A stretch of DNA of 64,000 bases from contig NZ_JAINZZ010000039.1 of assembly GCF_019890725.1 (NCBI RefSeq), positions 1 through 64,000 of the forward strand, written 5' to 3'. Each line of letters opens with the position of its first letter. The stretch's first letter is position 1. Below, in pieces: positions 8,095 through 16,584 of the stretch. A program made the translations under genes and the position numbers. The notes beneath the pieces are model-generated. The model did not search any database and had not been told where the DNA came from. It was given only the letters and a program-made list of their open reading frames with translations. This DNA is from Actinacidiphila acidipaludis. Lineage in GTDB: Bacteria > Actinomycetota > Actinomycetes > Streptomycetales > Streptomycetaceae.

Positions 8095-9424
8095 GGATCG
8101 ATCGTAGGTGACGGCGGTGTTCGTACTGCGCCGCCGCGTAGACCTCGGCGGTTTCGGCGGCCGCGGTGCCCCAGCCGAAGCCGCGGGCGTGGTGCGCCGC
8201 CGCCTCGCCCATGGCGTCCCCCAGATGGGGGTGGTCGACGAACCGGCGCAGCACGGCCGCGTAGTCGTGCGGGTCGTGGCCCGGCACCAGGAAGCCGGTC
8301 TGCTCGTCGCGGACGGCGACGGGCAGGCCGCCGACGGCCGCCGCGATCACCGGCGTTCCGCAGGCCTGCGCCTCGATGGCCACCAGTCCGAAGGACTCGC
8401 TGTACGACGGCATGACCAGGACGGTCGCGGCCCGGTACCAGTCGACCAGCTCCTCCTGGCACACCGGCGGCTGGAAGCGGACGACGTCGCACACGCCCAG
8501 GCGGGCGGCGAGCTTGTGCAGCGCCTCCGGCTTCGCCAGGCCCGAACCGGACGGCCCGCCGACCACCGGCACGATCAGCCGGTCGCGCAGCGAGGGGTCC
8601 TCCTCCAGCAGCACGGCCACCGCCCTGATCAGCACGTCGGGGGCCTTCAGCGGCTGTATCCGGCCGGCGAACAGCGGGATCACGGCCTCCTGCGGCAGCC
8701 CGAGCCGGGCGCGCGCGGCGGCCCGTCCGCCGTCCGGACGGAAGCGCTCGAGGTTGACGCCGGGGTGGACGACGGCGACCTTGGCCGGGGCGGCCTCGTA
8801 GTGCCGGACCAGCTCGGCGGCCTCCTCGTCGGTGTTGGCGATCAGGCGGTCGGCGGCGCGGACCACCTGGGTCTCGCCGATCACGCGGGCGGTCGGTTCC
8901 GGGCAGTCGTCCTCGGCCAGCGCGGCGTTCTTGACCTTGGCCATGGTGTGCATGGCGTGCACCAGGGGCACCCCCCAGCGCTCGGCCGCGAGCCAGCCGA
9001 CGTGGCCGGACAGCCAGTAGTGGGAGTGCACCAGGTCGTAGTGGCCGGGGCGGTGACCGGCCCAGGCCTGCATCACGCCGTGGGTGAAGGCGCAGAGCTG
9101 GGCCGGCAGCTCCTCCTTGGCCAGGCCCTCGTACGGGCCGGCGTCCACGTGCCGGACGAGGACGCCGGGGGCGAGCTCGACCGCGGGGGCCAGGCCGCCG
9201 CTGGTGGCGCGGGTGAAGATCTCCACCTCGATGTCGCGTTCCGCGAGGCGCTTGGCGAGCTCGACGATGTAGACGTTCATGCCGCCGGCGTCGCCGGTGC
9301 CGGGCTGGTGCAGGGGTGAGGTGTGCACGCTCAGCATCGCCACGCGGCGCACGCGGCGCCCGACCGTCCACCGCTTGTGGGGGCCGGCGCGGAGCGCGCT
9401 GAGGCGGGACGTGTACTGGGTCAC
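8087..9424 (-). CDS. mshA: D-inositol-3-phosphate glycosyltransferase
   Basis: MshA joins GlcNAc from UDP-GlcNAc to 1D-myo-inositol 3-phosphate, the first step of mycothiol synthesis. The 445-residue protein carries the family signature early (AMLSVHTSPLHQPGTGDAGG, then MNVYIVELA). The donor-site loop follows (VVHPGVNLERFRP), then FAGRIQPLKAPDVLIRA and the GT-B motif PSYSESFGLVAIEAQACGTP. I chose GTG 9424 (TQYTSRLSALRAGPHKRW), with GGAAGGA 8 nt upstream. The frame stays open upstream, but that region holds intergenic-type repeats. The coupled downstream gene encodes a YbjN protein; mshD lies 43 kb away. Confidence 0.95.
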   Translation of the reverse strand: MTQYTSRLSALRAGPHKRWTVGRRVRRVAMLSVHTSPLHQPGTGDAGGMNVYIVELAKRLAERDIEVEIFTRATSGGLAPAVELAPGVLVRHVDAGPYEGLAKEELPAQLCAFTHGVMQAWAGHRPGHYDLVHSHYWLSGHVGWLAAERWGVPLVHAMHTMAKVKNAALAEDDCPEPTARVIGETQVVRAADRLIANTDEEAAELVRHYEAAPAKVAVVHPGVNLERFRPDGGRAAARARLGLPQEAVIPLFAGRIQPLKAPDVLIRAVAVLLEEDPSLRDRLIVPVVGGPSGSGLAKPEALHKLAARLGVCDVVRFQPPVCQEELVDWYRAATVLVMPSYSESFGLVAIEAQACGTPVIAAAVGGLPVAVRDEQTGFLVPGHDPHDYAAVLRRFVDHPHLGDAMGEAAAHHARGFGWGTAAAETAEVYAAAQYEHRRHLRSIHG

Positions 9425-9770
9425 CCTGTGAGTCCTTCCGGCAGCCGTACCCCCGTCGTCAACGGGGGCCAACGCTGGAATCTGCGATTCCATTTCCTCC
9501 GTTGCCGAACGGTTACCGCCTACCCATCCGGCCGCCCCCTGCACGACCCCGCCACCCGCCGATGAGGACTCGCCCTGTGCGGGCGCACGGCAACCACGAG
9601 GAGCGCGGGTAACTGCGCGACCAGCCACGATGGCGCCGCACTCCGCCGTCCGCCCCAAAGGGGCAGTTCCGTCCGCGCCGGACCACCGGCCGGTGGTGGC
9701 AGCGGGGGCCGGGGCGGAGTGCCCGGGCGCTGGTGGAGGTGACGGGGCCCGAGGCGGTTACGCTGCGAGA
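9425..9770. other. Intergenic region with a dispersed Streptomyces-type repeat
   Basis: No gene is supported here. The middle (about 9610-9670) holds the segment family AACTGCGCGACCAGCCACGA followed by CCGCCCCAAAGGGGCA, which resembles short intergenic repeats common in Streptomyces. Related pieces occur near 53490 and 53975. CCCCAAAGGGG could form a small hairpin. The region must also contain divergent promoters for mshA and the methyltransferase. Confidence 0.5.
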
Positions 9771-10574
9771 GTGGCAGGCGGCAAGCGAACGGTAGGCGTG
9801 GTGACCCGCGGCACCACCAACCCCAACCGCCTGCGCCGCATGGACCGCTGGATCGCCGCGGCCCACGCCGCGGAACTCCGCCGCTCCCCCGACCCCGTCG
9901 CCGTCGACCTCGGCTACGGCGCCGCCCCCTGGACCGCCGTCGAGCTCCTCGGCCGCCTCCGCCGCGTCCGCCCGGACGCCCGCGTGGTCGGCGTCGAGAT
10001 CGACCCGGCGCGCGTGGCGGCAGCGCAGCCGTACGCACGTGACGGCCTCACCTTCGTGCACGGCGGCTTCGAGGTCCCCCTCCCGGGCGGCCACCGCCCC
10101 CTGCTCATCCGTGCCGCGAACGTGCTGCGGCAGTACGACGAGTCCGAGGTCCACGCCGTCTGGGCGCGGCTGCGCACCCGCCTCGCCCCGGGCGGCCTGC
10201 TGGTCGAGGGCACGTGTGACGAGATCGGCCGCCGCCACGTCTGGGTGGCGCTGGGCCCCGAGGGTCCGCGCACGGTCACCTTCGCCACCCGCCTCGGCTC
10301 CCTGGAGCGGCCCTCCGACCTGGCCGAACGTCTCCCGAAGGCGCTGATCCACCGCAACGTCCCGGGCGAGCCGGTGCACGCGTTCCTCACCGCGTTCGAC
10401 CGCGCCTGGGCGGCCGCGGCGCCGCTGTCCGCGCTCGGCGCGCGCCAGCGCTGGATCCGGGCGGTCCGGGACCTGCGCGAGGCCGGCTGGCCGGTGCTGG
10501 ACGGCCCGGCCCGCTGGCGCCAGGGCGAGATCACCCTCGCCTGGGACGCCGTCGCGCCCGCCGCCGGCCGCTGA
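9771..10574 (+). CDS. Class I SAM-dependent methyltransferase
   Basis: This is a 267-residue protein. The SAM-binding glycine loop is V-A-V-D-L-G-Y-G-A-A-P-W-T, followed by the acidic strand end V-V-G-V-E-I-D-P-A-R-V and LLIRAANVLRQYDESEV. The N terminus (GKRTVGVVTRGTTNPNRLRR) is highly basic, as in actinobacterial homologues. I chose GTG 9771: TACGCT lies 6 nt before it, fitting leaderless translation, and upstream codons are repeat-like. The substrate is unknown. It diverges from mshA and precedes the PP2C phosphatase gene. Confidence 0.8.
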   Translation: MAGGKRTVGVVTRGTTNPNRLRRMDRWIAAAHAAELRRSPDPVAVDLGYGAAPWTAVELLGRLRRVRPDARVVGVEIDPARVAAAQPYARDGLTFVHGGFEVPLPGGHRPLLIRAANVLRQYDESEVHAVWARLRTRLAPGGLLVEGTCDEIGRRHVWVALGPEGPRTVTFATRLGSLERPSDLAERLPKALIHRNVPGEPVHAFLTAFDRAWAAAAPLSALGARQRWIRAVRDLREAGWPVLDGPARWRQGEITLAWDAVAPAAGR

Positions 10575-10792
10575 CCGAGCCGCACCCGCGAACCCGTAAG
10601 AGGGCTGAATCCGGGGCACGGTTGTGGCTCTGCAGCGTGACGTTGGTCATGTGCGGATCAGCACATCCACCCCGAAATCCCCCTCTGGCCATTGCATATG
10701 ACGCTGACGGTTTACTTCCGGGCCTCCCGTGACGTCGTCTTCTGCCACTAGGGTCGCCTGATGTTCCTCGGGGGGAGGAAGGGAGTCGCTTG

Positions 10793-12190
10793 ATGTCCGC
10801 AGCAAGGCGCGGCACCGAACGGCCCTCAGCCACCGACACCGGGGCCGAGGGTCCCGCCCCCATGCCCGCGCACACCGCGCTGGAGCCGGCCGGGCCCGGA
10901 CAGCAGAGCCAGGACGGGCCGCAGGGCCCGGCGCAGGAGTACCCGCAGGAGCGGCAGGACCACCCGCAGGAGCCGGAGGCCGCCCAGCAGGGCGGCGCCT
11001 TCACCCTCCCCCGGCAGCGCCAGGACAGTGTCGCGGGACCGGCCGTGCTGACCCTCCTCGTGGTCGGCGACGACCCGACCGGCGCGTTCACCGCGCCGTA
11101 CTTCCAGGAGGGCTCCGGGCCGCGGGTCCGCGTCCTGCGCGCCCGCAACCTGACCGCGGCCGGGCGCCTGCTCACCGACGACGTGCACTGCATCCTGCTG
11201 GACCTGCCCGACGTCCTGGAGCGGCTGCCCGAGGTGCTGCGGATCGCGCCCGGCACCGCCGTCCTGGTACTGACCGACGGCCCCGACCTCGACGGCCGCG
11301 CCGCCGAAGCGGTCCGCATCGGCGCGCAGGACCACCTCGCCCGGGAGTCCGTGGACGCGCCGACCCTGACCCGGGCCGTCCGGTACGCGGTCGAGCGCAA
11401 GCGGGCCGACCTGGCCCAGCGCCAGCTCACCGAGTCGCGGCTGCTCGCCCAGGAGAACTCGCGGCTGGAGCGCGGCCTGCTGCCCACCCCGCTGCTGGAG
11501 GGCGCGACGGGGCTGCGGTTCGCCGCCCGCTACCGCCCCGGCCGCAGCCGCGCGCTGCTCGGCGGCGACTTCTACGACACGGTGCGCACGGCCGACGGCA
11601 CGGTGCACGCGATGATCGGCGACGTCTGCGGGCACGGCCCCGACGCCGCCGCGCTCGGCGTCGAACTGCGCATCGCCTGGCGCGCGCTGACCTTCGCCGG
11701 GCTGGGCGGGGAGGCGCTGCTGCGCACCCTGCAGGACGTGCTGGTGCACGAGCGGGCGGACGAGGAGATCTTCGCCACGCTGTGCATCGTGGACATCGCG
11801 CCGGACGGCGAGTCCGCCGACGTGCACCTGGCCGGGCATCCGGCGCCGCTGATGGTGCTGGCCGGGCAGGAGCCGGGACTGCTGCCGTTCGAGGAGGGCG
11901 GCCCGGCGCTCGGGCTGCTGCCGGACGCCTACTGGCACCGGATCCGGGTCCGGCTGGACGCCGGCTGGAGCCTGATGCTCTACACCGACGGCCTGATCGA
12001 GGGCCACATCGGCGAGGGCACGCTGCGGCTCGGCCAGGACGGCATGGTGCGGATCACGTCGCGGATGCTGGCCGCCGGGCTGGACGGTGAGGAACTGCTG
12101 GACGCGGTCGTCACCGAGGCCCGCAACCTCAACGGCGGCGAGCTGACCGACGACGTGGCGGTCGTGCTGCTGGAGCGGCACGACGGCTGA
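10793..12190 (+). CDS. Receiver-domain / PP2C (SpoIIE-type) serine phosphatase
   Basis: The 465-residue protein has a Pro/Gln-rich N terminus (about 1-75). A response-regulator-like receiver follows (TLLVVGDDPTGAF, then the likely phosphoacceptor in C-I-L-L-D-L-P-D and LVLTDGPDLDGRA). A helical linker (VERKRADLAQRQLTESRLLA) leads to a C-terminal SpoIIE/RsbU phosphatase with R-A-L-L-G-G-D-F-Y-D, M-I-G-D-V-C-G-H-G-P-D-A-A, Y-T-D-G-L-I-E-G and E-L-T-D-D-V-A-V. It probably dephosphorylates an anti-sigma antagonist in response to phosphorelay input. A GGAGGAAGGGAG ribosome site supports ATG 10793. The gene ends at a strong terminator shared with the convergent DUF2516 gene. Confidence 0.9.
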   Translation: MSAARRGTERPSATDTGAEGPAPMPAHTALEPAGPGQQSQDGPQGPAQEYPQERQDHPQEPEAAQQGGAFTLPRQRQDSVAGPAVLTLLVVGDDPTGAFTAPYFQEGSGPRVRVLRARNLTAAGRLLTDDVHCILLDLPDVLERLPEVLRIAPGTAVLVLTDGPDLDGRAAEAVRIGAQDHLARESVDAPTLTRAVRYAVERKRADLAQRQLTESRLLAQENSRLERGLLPTPLLEGATGLRFAARYRPGRSRALLGGDFYDTVRTADGTVHAMIGDVCGHGPDAAALGVELRIAWRALTFAGLGGEALLRTLQDVLVHERADEEIFATLCIVDIAPDGESADVHLAGHPAPLMVLAGQEPGLLPFEEGGPALGLLPDAYWHRIRVRLDAGWSLMLYTDGLIEGHIGEGTLRLGQDGMVRITSRMLAAGLDGEELLDAVVTEARNLNGGELTDDVAVVLLERHDG

Positions 12191-12213
12191 CCCGCGCCCG
12201 CACACCGCCCGTA

Positions 12214-12244
12214 CGCCCCCGTGCCGTACGGCCGAACGGGGGCG
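12214..12244. terminator. Bidirectional terminator between PP2C and DUF2516 genes
   Basis: A perfect 9-bp stem, CGCCCCCGT/ACGGGGGCG, with a 13-nt loop sits between two convergent genes. Confidence 0.7.
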
Positions 12245-12267
12245 GCGGACGGGCCGCGCGTCAGGGC

Positions 12268-12639
12268 TCAGCGGCGGCCGTTGTAGGGGCCGTAGGGGCC
12301 GTCGCTGCTGCTGCCGCCACCGCGGTTGCGGCGCCCGCGCAGCAGGGGGCGGCTCCCGCGCGGACGGCCCGAGACGGCGCGGAGGGCCGGCCGGACGTCG
12401 ACCATGTAGACGATCACGGCGACCAGGCCGATGATCGGCAGGAACGACAGCAGCGAGAAGAGCTTCATCACCACGGCCGCGATGCCGAGGATGATCAGCC
12501 AGAACCCCTTCGTGTTCTTGTCCGCCGCCCGGTACGCGTCGTCACGGCGGATCGCGGCGTCCACGAACGCGAAGACCGCGAAGAGGAAGAGCACCAACGA
12601 GATCACGCCGAAGACCGTGAAGAATCCCGTGATCAGCAC
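12268..12639 (-). CDS. DUF2516 family membrane protein
   Basis: A 123-residue protein with an N-terminal hydrophobic helix (FFTVFGVISLVLFLFAVFAF), the conserved D-A-A-I-R-R-x-D-A-Y-x-A-A-D-K-x-T-K segment and two further spans (GFWLIILGIAAVVMKLFSLL, then LPIIGLVAVIVYMVDV). A basic Gly/Arg-rich tail follows. That order is diagnostic of DUF2516. GTG 12639 begins VLITGFF and follows AGGCGG at some distance; longer reading frames upstream look non-coding. It lies downstream of the XRE/HBHA-like pair. Function unknown. Confidence 0.85.
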   Translation of the reverse strand: MLITGFFTVFGVISLVLFLFAVFAFVDAAIRRDDAYRAADKNTKGFWLIILGIAAVVMKLFSLLSFLPIIGLVAVIVYMVDVRPALRAVSGRPRGSRPLLRGRRNRGGGSSSDGPYGPYNGRR

Positions 12640-12856
12640 CTGTCCACCGCCTGTTTCCACCTGAGTCGCCGTCTGGCCTGTCCGTCTTGCCGGTCGTGCG
12701 GCCTTTGCCTGCTGTTGACGACCGCCGTCCACGGTACCCGTCCTACCCACCCAACGGGCCGGACGCGCATAGCGTGCCCGGCCCGTCGGTGAAACGGCTT
12801 CCTCTCCGCGGGGCGCGGCCTCGCGGGGCGCGGCCCCGGTCTCCCGGGGCGTGTGC

Positions 12857-13483
12857 TCACTTCGCGGACTTGTCGGCGGCCTTCCTGGCGGCCGGCTTGC
12901 GCGGAGTGGTGGTGGTGGTCTTCCTGGCGGCCGCGGGCTTCGCGGCGGAGCCGGAGGCGCCCTCGGCCCGGGAGGACTTCGCGGCGGAGTCGCGCTTGGG
13001 CTCGACGGCCGCGGCGATCTCCACGACCTCGTCGGCGGCCTCGCCGCGCCAGGTGGCGACGGCGCCCTTGCCGCGCTCGGCCAGCCCGTCGTAGGTCTCA
13101 CGGGCCTTCACCGCGTACTCGGCGGCCCGGCCCACGCCCTGCAGCGCGAAGCCCTGCACGGACTCGCCGAGCTTGCGGAAGTCCCCCCGCAGTTCCTTCA
13201 GGTCCACGTCGGAGAAGGTGCCGTTGAGGCGGGCCTGGGCGTCCTTGGCCTGTGCGGCGACGCGCTGCTGGGCGTCCTTGGCATGCGTGCTGACCCGCTG
13301 CTGCACGTCCTTGGGGTCGGTGCCGCGGAGCTTCTCGATGTGCTCGGGAGCCTGCTCCCGGATCCTGCCGAGCAGCGCCGGCACCTCCCGCAGCTTCTCC
13401 GCGGCGAGGTCCGCGGTCCCGGCGACCGCGTACAGCGGCGTGGGGTTGCGCAGGCTCTTCACGATGTCATCGGTGATCGTCAT
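12857..13483 (-). CDS. HBHA-like coiled-coil protein with Lys/Ala-rich tail
   Basis: The 208-residue protein is mostly helical. A first part (residues 1-110) has repeated K-D-A-Q-Q-R-V/K-D-A-Q-A-R-L heptads. A central amphipathic helix follows, then a C-terminal Ala/Lys/Thr-rich tail (ARKTTTTTPRKPAARKAADK) like the heparin- and DNA-binding tail of mycobacterial HBHA. It may bind nucleic acid, membrane lipid or polyphosphate. The ATG follows GGGAGGAAA and overlaps the end of the XRE gene by 17 nt, so the two are co-translated. Confidence 0.7.
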   Translation of the reverse strand: MTITDDIVKSLRNPTPLYAVAGTADLAAEKLREVPALLGRIREQAPEHIEKLRGTDPKDVQQRVSTHAKDAQQRVAAQAKDAQARLNGTFSDVDLKELRGDFRKLGESVQGFALQGVGRAAEYAVKARETYDGLAERGKGAVATWRGEAADEVVEIAAAVEPKRDSAAKSSRAEGASGSAAKPAAARKTTTTTPRKPAARKAADKSAK

Positions 13484-14039
13484 TGCCGGTTTCCTCCCGT
13501 ACGGGGACGGGCCCCGCATGTTCTTCGTCGTCGGTGCCGTGTGTGGCGTTCGTGGTGCGTGTGGTGCGCGTGGTTCCGGTGGGTTCGTCGGCGTGCGCCG
13601 ACTCGCCGGCGAGCGTGGGCTCGTCGTCGGCCGGGCCGGAGGGGCGCCCGGTGGCGTCCCCCTCCGCGGCGGCGGCCTCCTCGCGGGCCGCGGCGTTCTC
13701 CTTGCGGAAGGACTCGTAGATCTGGATGAGCACCTGCTTCTGGCGCTCGTTGATCGACGGGTCCGCCATGATCGCGGCGGGCACCTCCAGCTCGTCCCGC
13801 TCGCGGGCGTCGAGCATCCCCGCCTGGACGTAGAGCGTCTCGGCGGATATCCGCAGGGCCTTCGCGAGCTGCTGCAGGATGTCCGCGCTGGGCTTGCGCA
13901 GCCCGCGCTCGATCTGGCTCAGGTACGGGTTCGACACTCCGGCGGCGTCCGCGAGCTGCCGCAGGCTCAGCTGCGCGCTGCGCCGCTGCTCCCGCAGGAA
14001 CTCCCCCAGACCGCCCACCTTCAGTGCACCCATGCCCAC
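13467..14039 (-). CDS. XRE family transcriptional regulator
   Basis: This is a 190-residue DNA-binding protein. The helix-turn-helix is unmistakable: L-R-Q-L-A-D-A-A-G-V-S-N-P-Y-L-S-Q-I-E-R-G-L-R-K-P-S, followed by ILQQLAKALRISAETLYVQAG. A short helical region (NERQKQVLIQIYESFRKEN) and a disordered acidic/Thr-rich tail follow. GTG 14039 is 6 nt from GGAGG; ATG 14033 two codons later is the alternative. A long perfect palindrome sits just upstream and is the likely autoregulatory operator. The gene overlaps the HBHA-like gene by 17 nt. Confidence 0.9.
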   Translation of the reverse strand: MGMGALKVGGLGEFLREQRRSAQLSLRQLADAAGVSNPYLSQIERGLRKPSADILQQLAKALRISAETLYVQAGMLDARERDELEVPAAIMADPSINERQKQVLIQIYESFRKENAAAREEAAAAEGDATGRPSGPADDEPTLAGESAHADEPTGTTRTTRTTNATHGTDDEEHAGPVPVREETGNDDHR

Positions 14040-14062
14040 AGAGTGCCTCCATCCGCTAACTT

Positions 14063-14083
14063 TTGCAAGCACGCTGCTTGCAA
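14063..14083. promoter_or_regulatory. Perfect 9-3-9 palindrome, likely operator of the XRE regulator
   Basis: Arms TTGCAAGCA and TGCTTGCAA flank CGC, 24 nt upstream of the XRE start codon. On the minus strand the first TTGCAA could serve as the -35 element, so a bound repressor would block its own promoter. Confidence 0.65.
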
Positions 14084-14257
14084 CTGTGTTACCCGTCCGC
14101 GTACGCGCCCGTGTCACCGTCCGCGGCCGGGCCGCGGACTCACGCCGCCTCCCCGGTGCGGGTGCGGCGAAACCCGAACGTCCGCCCGGGGCAAGGAAGG
14201 TGCGGCCGGTGGACACCGGCGGCCCGGTGTCAGTGGGGGTGGTTAGGGTCGGCCGGC

Positions 14258-14926
14258 ATGAGTGATGAGGCGGGGTACCTGGAGACGACGCGCGCGATGT
14301 ACGACACCGTCGCGGTCAGCTACGAACGGATGCTGCGGGACGAGCTGGACGGCAAGCCGCTGGACCGCGCCATGCTGGCGGCGTTCGCGGAACTGGTGAA
14401 GGCGCCCGGCACCGGGCCGGTCGCGGACCTCGGGTGCGGGCCCGGGCGGGTCACCGCGCACCTGCGCGCCCTCGGCGTCGAGGACGTGTTCGGCATCGAC
14501 CTCTCCCCCGGCATGGTCGCCGTCGCCCGCCGGACCCATCCCGGGCTCCGGTTCGAGGTCGGGTCGATGACCGCGCTGGACCTCGCGGACGACTCCCTGG
14601 GCGGCGCCCTCGTCTGGTACTCCACCGTCCACACGCCGCCGGAGGTCCTGCCGGCCGTCTTCGCGGAGTGCGCGCGCGTCCTGGCCCCCGGCGGCCGCAT
14701 GCTCCTGGGCTTCAAGGTCGGCGACCAGGTGTGGCGACGCGAGCAGGCCTACGGCCACACCGTGTCGTTCGACGTCTACTGGCGCGACCCCGACCGCGTC
14801 GCCGGCCTGCTGACGGATGCCGGCCTCACCGTCGACGCCCGGATGATCCGCGAGCCCGACGTGACCGAACTCCCCAGCCAGGGACGCCAGGCCGTCCTCC
14901 TCGCCCACAAGCCCGCGGAGGCCTGA
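14258..14926 (+). CDS. Class I SAM-dependent methyltransferase (UbiE-like)
   Basis: A 222-residue methyltransferase with motif I V-A-D-L-G-C-G-P-G-R-V-T-A-H-L, motif post-I V-F-G-I-D-L-S-P-G-M-V-A-V-A-R, and motif III R-V-L-A-P-G-G-R-M-L-L-G-F. The N terminus (YLETTRAMYDTVAVSY) is typical of Methyltransf_11/25 proteins. The small-molecule substrate is unknown. ATG 14258 lies 8 nt after TAGGGT and lacks a ribosome site, suggesting leaderless translation. Confidence 0.85.
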   Translation: MSDEAGYLETTRAMYDTVAVSYERMLRDELDGKPLDRAMLAAFAELVKAPGTGPVADLGCGPGRVTAHLRALGVEDVFGIDLSPGMVAVARRTHPGLRFEVGSMTALDLADDSLGGALVWYSTVHTPPEVLPAVFAECARVLAPGGRMLLGFKVGDQVWRREQAYGHTVSFDVYWRDPDRVAGLLTDAGLTVDARMIREPDVTELPSQGRQAVLLAHKPAEA

Positions 14927-15075
14927 CACCGTGACCGCCCGGCCCCGACTTCGCGGGGGCCGTCGAGGTCGTCCGCGCCCTCGTCCTCGGGGAGACGGGC
15001 CGTGCGGCCGGGGCCCGCGCCGGCCCGGTGAAAATGGCGTGACGGGGATGGGTGGGCGGCGGCTAGCCTCGCCGG

Positions 15076-16119
15076 ATGACGACTCACCGCCGCCCCGACA
15101 AGCCCCGGCCCGGGGACCGCATCGCCGTCGTGTCGCCCTCCGCCGGCCTGCCCGGCCTCTTCCCGCTTCCCTACGAACTCGGCCTGCGCAGGCTGCGCGA
15201 GGGGTTCGGACTGGAGGTCGTGGAGTACCCGACGACGCGGCGGATGGGCGCGACGGCGAAGGAGCGCGCGGCGGATCTGCACGCCGCGTTCGCCGACCCG
15301 GACATCACGGCGGTGTTGGCCAGCATCGGCGGCGACGACCAGATCACCGTTCTGCCGTATCTGGACCGGGAGTTGCTGCGGGAGAACCCCAAGCCCTTCT
15401 TCGGCTACAGCGACAACACCAACCTGCTCGCCTGCCTGTGGAACCTGGGCGTCACCGCCTACCACGGCGGATCGGTGATGGTGGAGCTCGGCCGCCCGGG
15501 CGCGATGCACCCGCTGACGCGGGACTCCCTGCGCGCCGCCCTGTTCGGGTCCGGCCCCTACGAACTGACCGCCGCGAAGGCCACCGGGGACGTCAACCGG
15601 CCGTGGGAGGACCCGGCGACCTTCGAGGCCGAACCGCGGCTCGCCCCGGCCGCGGGCTGGACCTGGCACCAGCCCGAGCGGGTCGTGGAGGGCACCGGCT
15701 GGGGCGGGAACCTGGAGATCCTGTCGTGGCTGCTGATGGCCGACCGCGAGATCCGCCCGGCCGAGGAGTACGAGGGCTGCGTGCTCTTCCTGGAGACCTC
15801 CGAGGAGATGCCGTCCGGGACGGAGGTGTACCGCGTCCTGCGCGCCATGGGCGAACGCGGCCTGCTGCGGCGCTTCCCCGCACTGCTGATGGGCCGCGCC
15901 AAGAGCTGGTCGTTCGACCGCCCGCTCGACCCGGCCGCCGGGGAGCGCTACCGGCACGAGCAGCGGGCGGCCGTGCTGCGCGCCCTGTCCGAGTACGCCC
16001 CCACGACCATGGCCGTCTTCGACGTCGACCTCGGCCACACCGACCCGCAACTGGTCATCCCCTACGGCGGCCCCATCCGCGTCGACGGCCCGGCCCGCCG
16101 CATCACGGTCACGTACTGA
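15076..16119 (+). CDS. S66 family serine peptidase (LD-carboxypeptidase/MccF-like)
   Basis: S66 enzymes cleave at non-standard amide bonds: LdcA removes the terminal D-Ala of murein tetrapeptide, and MccF hydrolyses processed microcin C. The 347-residue length and the loop G-Y-S-D-N-T-N-L-L containing the nucleophilic serine match the family. So do the N-terminal P-G-D-R-I-A-V-V-S-P-S-A and the C-terminal Glu/His region (VLFLETSEEMPSGTEVYR, then FDVDLGHTDPQLVIPYGG). It has the length and look of MccF-type members. ATG 15076 follows TAGCCT by 6 nt, a probable leaderless start. An MccB-like enzyme is encoded 6 kb away (21.6 kb). Confidence 0.85.
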   Translation: MTTHRRPDKPRPGDRIAVVSPSAGLPGLFPLPYELGLRRLREGFGLEVVEYPTTRRMGATAKERAADLHAAFADPDITAVLASIGGDDQITVLPYLDRELLRENPKPFFGYSDNTNLLACLWNLGVTAYHGGSVMVELGRPGAMHPLTRDSLRAALFGSGPYELTAAKATGDVNRPWEDPATFEAEPRLAPAAGWTWHQPERVVEGTGWGGNLEILSWLLMADREIRPAEEYEGCVLFLETSEEMPSGTEVYRVLRAMGERGLLRRFPALLMGRAKSWSFDRPLDPAAGERYRHEQRAAVLRALSEYAPTTMAVFDVDLGHTDPQLVIPYGGPIRVDGPARRITVTY

Positions 16120-16188
16120 GAGGGCTCGGGCGCGGCGGGGTGCGGGTCAGGGGTGCCCGGGGCCCGGGGCGAGCCGGGAGTGCCCGAT

Positions 16189-16289
16189 GCCGGGCCGGGG
16201 CAGTGCCCGCGGCCGGGTGCGGCCGGAAGTGCTCGCAGCCGGGTGCGGCCGGAAGTGCTCGCGGCCGGATGCGGCCGGGGACTCCGGAT
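16189..16289. repeat. Tandem repeat, period 26 bp, about four copies
   Basis: Two nearly exact 26-bp units (16212-16237 and 16238-16263; core GCCGGGTGCGGCCGGAAGTG) are flanked by degenerate copies (16189-16211 and 16264-16289). They occupy the intergenic space between the S66 peptidase and the MerR-PP2C gene. No gene is supported between 16120 and 16584. Confidence 0.8.
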
Positions 16290-16507
16290 ACCCGCAGGTC
16301 AACGGCCCCCTCCCACCGGCCGAACGGGCCGCCGCAGGGGTGCGGGGCGGGACGCCGTACCGGGTGCGGGCCGGGGGCGAGTCGGCGCATGACGGGCGCG
16401 GGTGGGCGGCGAGGGGGCGGCCCCGTCGAAGGGGACGGCGCCGGCGGCCAAGGGGGCGGGTGACCGTCACGCCACGAGCACGCCCCGGCGGCAGCCGTCC
16501 GGCACAG

Positions 16508-16538
16508 TTGACCTTGCCCTTGGGGCAGCCCCCAGCAT
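16508..16538 (+). promoter_or_regulatory. Possible MerR-type promoter
   Basis: TTGACC (16508-16513) and CAGCAT (16533-16538) are separated by a long 19-bp spacer that contains the inverted repeat TGCCC-TTG-GGGCA at its centre. That is the architecture of promoters activated by MerR-family proteins. It lies 47 nt upstream of the MerR-PP2C gene. The -10 match is weak. Confidence 0.4.
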
Positions 16539-16584
16539 CGGTGGGGCCGGGCGACGGGCCCGGTACGACGAGAGGACGGCGGAC

